Origin: Cinnamomum chago
Lineage: Eukaryota; Streptophyta; Magnoliopsida; Laurales; Lauraceae
DNA length: 64,000 nucleotides
NCBI GenBank assembly: GCA_038049695.1
Contig: CP142461.1
Location: 39,729,501-39,793,500, forward strand
Direction: 5' to 3'
Part shown: positions 59,695 to 64,000 of the stretch, one piece after another
How the letters are laid out: the number at the start of each line of letters is the position of its first letter
Numbering within the stretch: position 1 is the stretch's first letter
The notes under the pieces: generated by a model
Seen by the model: only the letters and a program-made list of their open reading frames with translations
What the model was told of the DNA's origin: nothing
Databases searched by the model: none
Position numbers and translations under genes: made by a program

Positions 59695-60636
59695 CTGCGA
59701 AGGATGGAAAAGAAAAAATAACCATCAAAATGATAGAATTTTGCTAAAAAAATCTCAACGAAATTTTGGCATGGTTCCGGGACAATTCCGAAGAAAATGG
59801 AAACATCCCGAAAGAAATAAGAAGCTTGATGATGAGCTCAACACCGTTGCAAGCTCATAGTCAATGAAGCATTATCAAAGAAGGTTTGAACTCAAACATT
59901 GCTACAAGATCAAACCAATCTCATCAAATCTCCACGAGCTTGAAGAAGGGCTCAACATTGCTGCAAGCTCCAAACTCCAAAACTTGCAAAGCTCCTCAAA
60001 ATCCAGCAAGATCAGGAAAGGGCTCAACTTTGCTGCGAGCTCCAAATCCCAAAACTTGCAAAAGATTTCCAGATATGCATCATCATGCTCCCAACAAATT
60101 TACTAAAAAATATGCATAAAAAAAATCATCATGCATTAGATGCTAGGAAAACCTTAAGCAAAGTTTGACCAATTCCATCCCAACTTGGTCAAAACCAATC
60201 AAACTTTGTCCAAGTCAAAATTCATGTTGGCTTGACCTAGAGATTCTAGCCTTCTATCTTTATGCATAAAAAAAAAGAGAAAGAAATATGCTTGAACATC
60301 TTGGAATGCATAAACCTCATTATCATGGTGCATAAACCTCATTATCTTGGTGAGCAAAAAAAAAAAAAAGAGAAAAACAAAAAAAGAGAGACAAATTTCT
60401 TCAAAAAAAAAAAATTGGCTAGCAGGCCGTGGCCCACTGCCACGTGGCAGTACGGCCAGGTCCGTACGGACCTGTCCATACAACCAAGAAAAGCAAAAAA
60501 AAAAAAAAAAAAAGCGTGCAAAAAAAAGGGCAGCACATGAAAAAAAAAAGAAAAAAAATAAAACACGTAAAAAAAAGAAAAGAAAAGAAAAAATTCTACT
60601 TCTACATGGAATTATTTGTGAAGGAAGAAAACTTAC
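59695..60636 (-). other. Presumed first intron of the antisense gene (copy 2)
   Basis: Minus-strand donor GTAAGT (60636-60631) and acceptor TTCGCAG (ending 59695). It contains the gagctcaacattgctgc repeats (59835-60050) and purine/A runs (60355-60590). Conserved layout with copy 1. Confidence 0.6.
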
Positions 60637-60745
60637 TTGAAGCCGTGGATGGAGAAGAAGAAAGAACTTGAAGATTCTTGAAAGAAGAAGAAGAGTTCTT
60701 GATCTTGGAGTACTCTTGGAGACTTTTTGCAGAAAGAAAGCAATA
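60637..60745 (-). other. Non-coding first exon of the antisense gene (copy 2)
   Basis: Homologous to 6912-7010: CTTCAAG-rich leader between a TATA box and a consensus donor. The 5' border is inferred at roughly 30 bp below the TATA box. Confidence 0.55.
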
Positions 60746-60771
60746 AGGGCAAGAGATCCAACCTCCTTTGC

Positions 60772-60778
60772 TTTTATA
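60772..60778 (-). promoter_or_regulatory. TATA box of the antisense promoter (copy 2)
   Basis: The minus strand reads CTATAAAAGCAAAGG. Same position as in copy 1. Confidence 0.6.
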
Positions 60779-60854
60779 GAGGAGAGAAAACCAAAAGAGG
60801 AAACAAGGAGAAAACCAAGGAGGGAAGTGCTAAAAACTAGCAACTTTCCCAAAA

Positions 60855-61070
60855 GAAAAGGGATTTGAGATATTCTCTCCTAAAGAGAAGATTCTTTGAG
60901 AAATTTTCTCCAAAAAGAAAGGGAATGAGAAATATTCTCTCCAAAGAAAGATACTTTGAGAAAATCTCTTCCAAAAACAAGGAAGCATGAGAGATTCTCT
61001 CCAAGTAAGGATATTTTTAGATATTCTCTACCCACAAGAGATATTTTTAAATATCTTTTACAAAATGACA
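60855..61070. repeat. GAGA-rich array upstream of the antisense TATA (copy 2)
   Basis: About five degenerate units with gagatactttgagaaaat / gagatattctctcc; homologous to 7105-7335. Confidence 0.7.
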
Positions 61071-61329
61071 CCACATGAGATCTAAGCCATCTCCAAACCT
61101 TAAGATCCCATGGGTTAGCCCACATGAGCAAGGTTTGACCACCTAGGCACTAAAAGGGGCTTCTTATCAAAAACCTCCTTTGCCAAGAGCATACCAAAGG
61201 GTTTCATGCCTCTCTTGAGTTGATTGAACCATTTAAAAAAAAAAAAGAAAAGGCCTCATGAGTTTCCAAAAACCAAACCATCCAACCTCATGAACCAAAT
61301 TAAGCCAAAATCTTAAAATTAACATTCCA

Positions 61330-61575
61330 CAAAAAACCAAACTCTGGTCCCCTAACTTGCCACATAATGCTTGTTAAGTCACAAGGTCAAAACCAAATCT
61401 GACCCCCCAATTCGCCACATACAGCTTATTGGGTCACAAGGTCAAAATCAAAACTCAAATCCCAACCCCCTAACCTGCCACATACAGCTTGTTAGGTCAC
61501 AAGGTCAAAAAAATAAAAAAACCTCTTGATCACCTAATGTGCCACATACAGCCCTTAGGTTCACAAGGTCAAAAG
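61330..61575. repeat. Tandem repeat before the polypurine tract (copy 2)
   Basis: About four units of roughly 60 bp with gccacatacagcttgttaggtcacaaggtca; homologous to 7630-7925. Confidence 0.8.
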
Positions 61576-61792
61576 GAAAACCCAAAATCCAAAATCCAAA
61601 TCCAACTTCCTCATGTCATTTCCAAAACTTTGCCTTGAGATGGTATGTGATCCCTCTCACTACCATAAAATCCCATTGGAAACTCAAAAGGCTATTAAAA
61701 AAATGCTCAAAGACTCTTGGTCAAGTCAGAAGCTCTCCTTCAAGATTCTCTTCGAGGCACGTCGACTCCAAAAGCTACTCGTCGCTGTACCT

Positions 61793-61804
61793 CGAGGGGG
61801 CATT
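61793..61804 (+). promoter_or_regulatory. Polypurine tract of Tat copy 2
   Basis: cgagggggca followed by tt and the LTR start TGTTGACACC at 61805. Confidence 0.78.
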
Positions 61805-62812
61805 TGTTGACACCAAAAATGTCACTTTGTCTTTTTAACATCAAGAAGCCAAATGAAGCCGCATCCTGCTACGAAACAGGCAATGTTACTTTAAGCATCA
61901 GATCTTGTCAGAATCAAACAAAAACTGCCAGATCCTTCAAGACAGGCAAAAGAGGGGTTCACATGAAGTTTCGGGTCATTCCAAAATCATTTGACACTAC
62001 TTCACTCCTCCGGCAGCTGAACAAGTGCTCTTGGCGGCGACAACGTCGAAGATAACAAATTTCAATCAGAGCTTACGAATGGTCTCAAAATACCTCCAAA
62101 GGGCTCCATGTCAAATTTCAGGTCAAACCGACAACGTTTGACCCTCCATCAAACCTTGAACAGTAAAATCAAGCCTCTCGGCGGCGAGAACCACCGGGAC
62201 CATTACTCATCAAATGGAGCACATGGGCGGCTTCGACATGCTTCAAAAGGGCTACAAGTCAAATTTCAGGTCATTCCGACAACGTTTGACCCGACTTTGA
62301 CGCTCCGAAACAAAATCAAGGCTACCAACAGCGAAGCACTGCAGGACCACAACACCTAAATCGGAGCCAACAGATCATCTCAAAATGACTCCAATAGGCT
62401 CCCTGTCAAATTTCAAGTCATTCGGACATCGGTTGACCGCACATCAAAGCGTGACATCTTCCGCGCGGTGAAATCAAGCCTGCTGGTGACGGGACCCCAC
62501 ACAGCTTCAAAAATCAAACAAAAGCCCATGGTTGGTCCTATCTACTACTCAGGAGGCGTCACCTCAAATTTCAAGTCATTCCGACATCGTTTGACCTAGT
62601 TTTGACTCTTGACTGAAAATCGGCTACAAAGTCTTCGGCTTTTCCAAAAACTAGGAAACTTTGTGCTCCAATTTGCGCGGCTTCTCGTCAATTTCTCTTC
62701 AGGAAAATCAAGCCAATAAATGAGGAGAAAATTCAAGAAAAATCCAAGAGAAAACGGCGGCAAAATAAACCAAAAAACAGCCGAGAAATGGCGACAAAAA
62801 AGGGACCAATCC

Positions 62813-62887
62813 CCATGGTCGTCGGCGACCTTGACCCATGGTCGCCGGTGACCATGGGTGCATGCCATGGTTGCCCAATGACCATGG
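62813..62887. repeat. ccatgg palindrome cluster in the Tat LTR
   Basis: Five ccatgg boxes (62813, 62836, 62852, 62865, 62882) with the longer inverted repeat ccatggtcgccggtgaccatgg-like stretch at 62836-62857 (arms ccatggtc.cc / gg.gaccatgg). It lies about 700 bp upstream of the TATA box. Confidence 0.75.
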
Positions 62888-63590
62888 AAATCCGAATCAC
62901 CAGATTTGTTGCCGGGTGACTCGTTTTTCGCCATTTTTCGCGCTTCGGGAGTTATAGCCCCTATGATTTCCTGAAAATCTGATTTTTGATGCTCTAAATT
63001 GATTGATCTCCATCGACATCTCGGATCCGCCGTCAAGAGCATGAAATCATCATTGATCATCCCAAGATCGCCAACCGACTGACCAAGAAAGTGCACTTTC
63101 TGTCCGACCGATCGAGAAATCGACAAGACAGATGTCATCAGCCCGCTAGTACCAACTAATGTCTAAAGTTGCATCGCCATCTGACATCAAACAACATGCG
63201 GATCCATCGGCGATCATCACAAGAAGATTCCCAAAAGAAGCGGCACGGCCCGCGACTCTTCAAATGCTCTGGCGACCACTTAATGCCGTTAATTGACCCA
63301 TTTTATGACTACTTAATGCGGTCATTAACCTATTATTTTGGATGCCCAATCAGAATCAAGCAAATGGGAGTTACAAATCCAAGTAATCATGGCATTAAAA
63401 CCATGAAACTCCCCTCATCATGGAGATTAAAGGCGATTAAATGCCCATCATCTTCCACCGGCCAATCACAAGCCAAGAAAAGGGAGTTACAAAATCAAAA
63501 ATTAAAACTTGTAAGTCCTCCCATCAATGCCATCAATTCCCTCATCATAGGTCATCAATCCCATAAATCACCCCATGGCTACCAAGAGCC

Positions 63591-63597
63591 TATAAAA
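63591..63597 (+). promoter_or_regulatory. TATA box of the Tat LTR
   Basis: tataaaaaag in the 3' half of the LTR. It would drive sense transcription if this were a 5' LTR. Confidence 0.6.
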
Positions 63598-64000
63598 AAG
63601 GGTAATTCCAAGAAATCAAGGACAGACGGATAGACATACACACGAGTAGAGAGAGGTCCATACTCACAAGCAAAGAAGAGAACTCTGAAGAAACTCTGCC
63701 ACTCCACTGCGGAAGAGACACCACGAGGTGATCAAAGTCCCTTGGCCCCCCCCCCCCAAGGTCTCCTCTTTCCTTCTATCCAACATGGCCTAAACGTGGC
63801 TTTTCAGCCCGCTTACTTGGTTTTTCATTGGATATAGGACCTCCTACGACACAAAAATCGCCTTTCATAGCAAACAAAATGAAATCGCCTCTCACGGCAT
63901 TTAAAAAATTGTCTCTTTCTTAAAATATATGTGCAATGGAAAGTTAGAAAAAAGAATTGATTTCCTTTCTTCTTGTGAAGGTGAATCTCTGGATCACCAC

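Larger units (their letters stand above)
61805..64000 (+). mobile_element. 3' LTR of Tat copy 2 (runs off the window)
   Basis: Begins TGTTGACACC after the polypurine tract. The first 800 bp match 8157-8955 and contain the same internal units (aatttcaggtcattccgacaacgtttgacc and variants). A plus-strand TATA box lies at 63591-63597 (ctataaaaaagg), followed by a purine-rich leader and a C-run (63747-63757). The LTR is at least 2.2 kb; its end and primer site are beyond 64000. Confidence 0.85.

Noticed and set aside
62596..63633. ORFs of 154 and 180 aa near the window end
   Set aside because: They lie in the Tat LTR and overlap its palindromes and TATA region. No family resemblance.
1..64000. 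A complete host gene, operon, rRNA or microRNA gene
   Set aside because: Nothing outside the elements showed coding signal or recognisable RNA structure. The unassigned stretches 9674-10400, 18356-18827 and 20834-21082 are short and uninformative.

Overview
This is a plant nuclear window made almost entirely of nested transposable elements. I found no intact host gene. The evidence is Ty3/gypsy Tat-lineage polyprotein (two copies, plus a third Tat-like gag-protease), SIRE/Maximus-like and other Copia LTRs with initiator-tRNA-Met primer sites, Tekay-like LTRs of 3-4 kb, and a CACTA (En/Spm) transposon with spliced transposase genes. Base composition is AT-rich and long ORFs are scarce. An angiosperm heterochromatic or intergenic block fits best; I cannot name the species.

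Layout: 1-8955 is the 3' half of a Tat element (Tat copy 1): broken RT/RNase H/second RNase H/integrase, two families of 3' tandem repeats, an antisense gene with its own promoter, the polypurine tract and a truncated LTR. 8957-15110 is a pile of truncated pieces: a chromodomain-type gypsy 3' end, a Copia 5' LTR with primer site (family A), and a second Tat-like gag-protease on the minus strand between its own LTR remnants. 15110-18355 is a long Tekay-like LTR (family E). 18356-22862 is unassigned DNA split by two solo LTRs (B and A), both with perfect target-site duplications. 22863-35057 is a CACTA transposon read on the minus strand: a Transposase_24-type gene that can be assembled into seven in-phase exons, and a broken TNP2-type transposase. 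It is invaded by a solo LTR (C) and by a piece of LTR A. 35058-40901 holds another B LTR and another C LTR. 40902-50563 is a young, non-autonomous Copia element (family D) in minus orientation: two near-identical LTRs, an ORF encoding only part of gag, no pol, a second D-type LTR nested inside, and a doubled primer-site region. 50564-64000 is a second copy of the same Tat family (Tat copy 2), with the antisense gene carrying a plant mobile domain, split by two solo LTRs, and ending inside its 3' LTR.

The most unusual signal is not a gene. Several unrelated LTRs (D, E, C and a fragment near 10.2 kb) carry arrays of short palindromes with a TCGA-type core (GTCGAC, CTCGAG or GATCGATC). These mostly come in pairs whose centres lie 20-22 bp apart, two DNA helical turns. 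In family E six such pairs repeat about every 86-101 bp. In family C two homologous LTRs carry different palindromes at the same place but keep the pairing. A second unusual feature is the antisense transcription unit in both Tat copies: TATA box, 5' exon, splice donor and acceptor, and a plant-mobile-domain protein, preceded by a GAGA-rich repeat array. A third is that the D LTR promoter carries exact matches to the MSA (MYB3R) consensus next to its TATA box.
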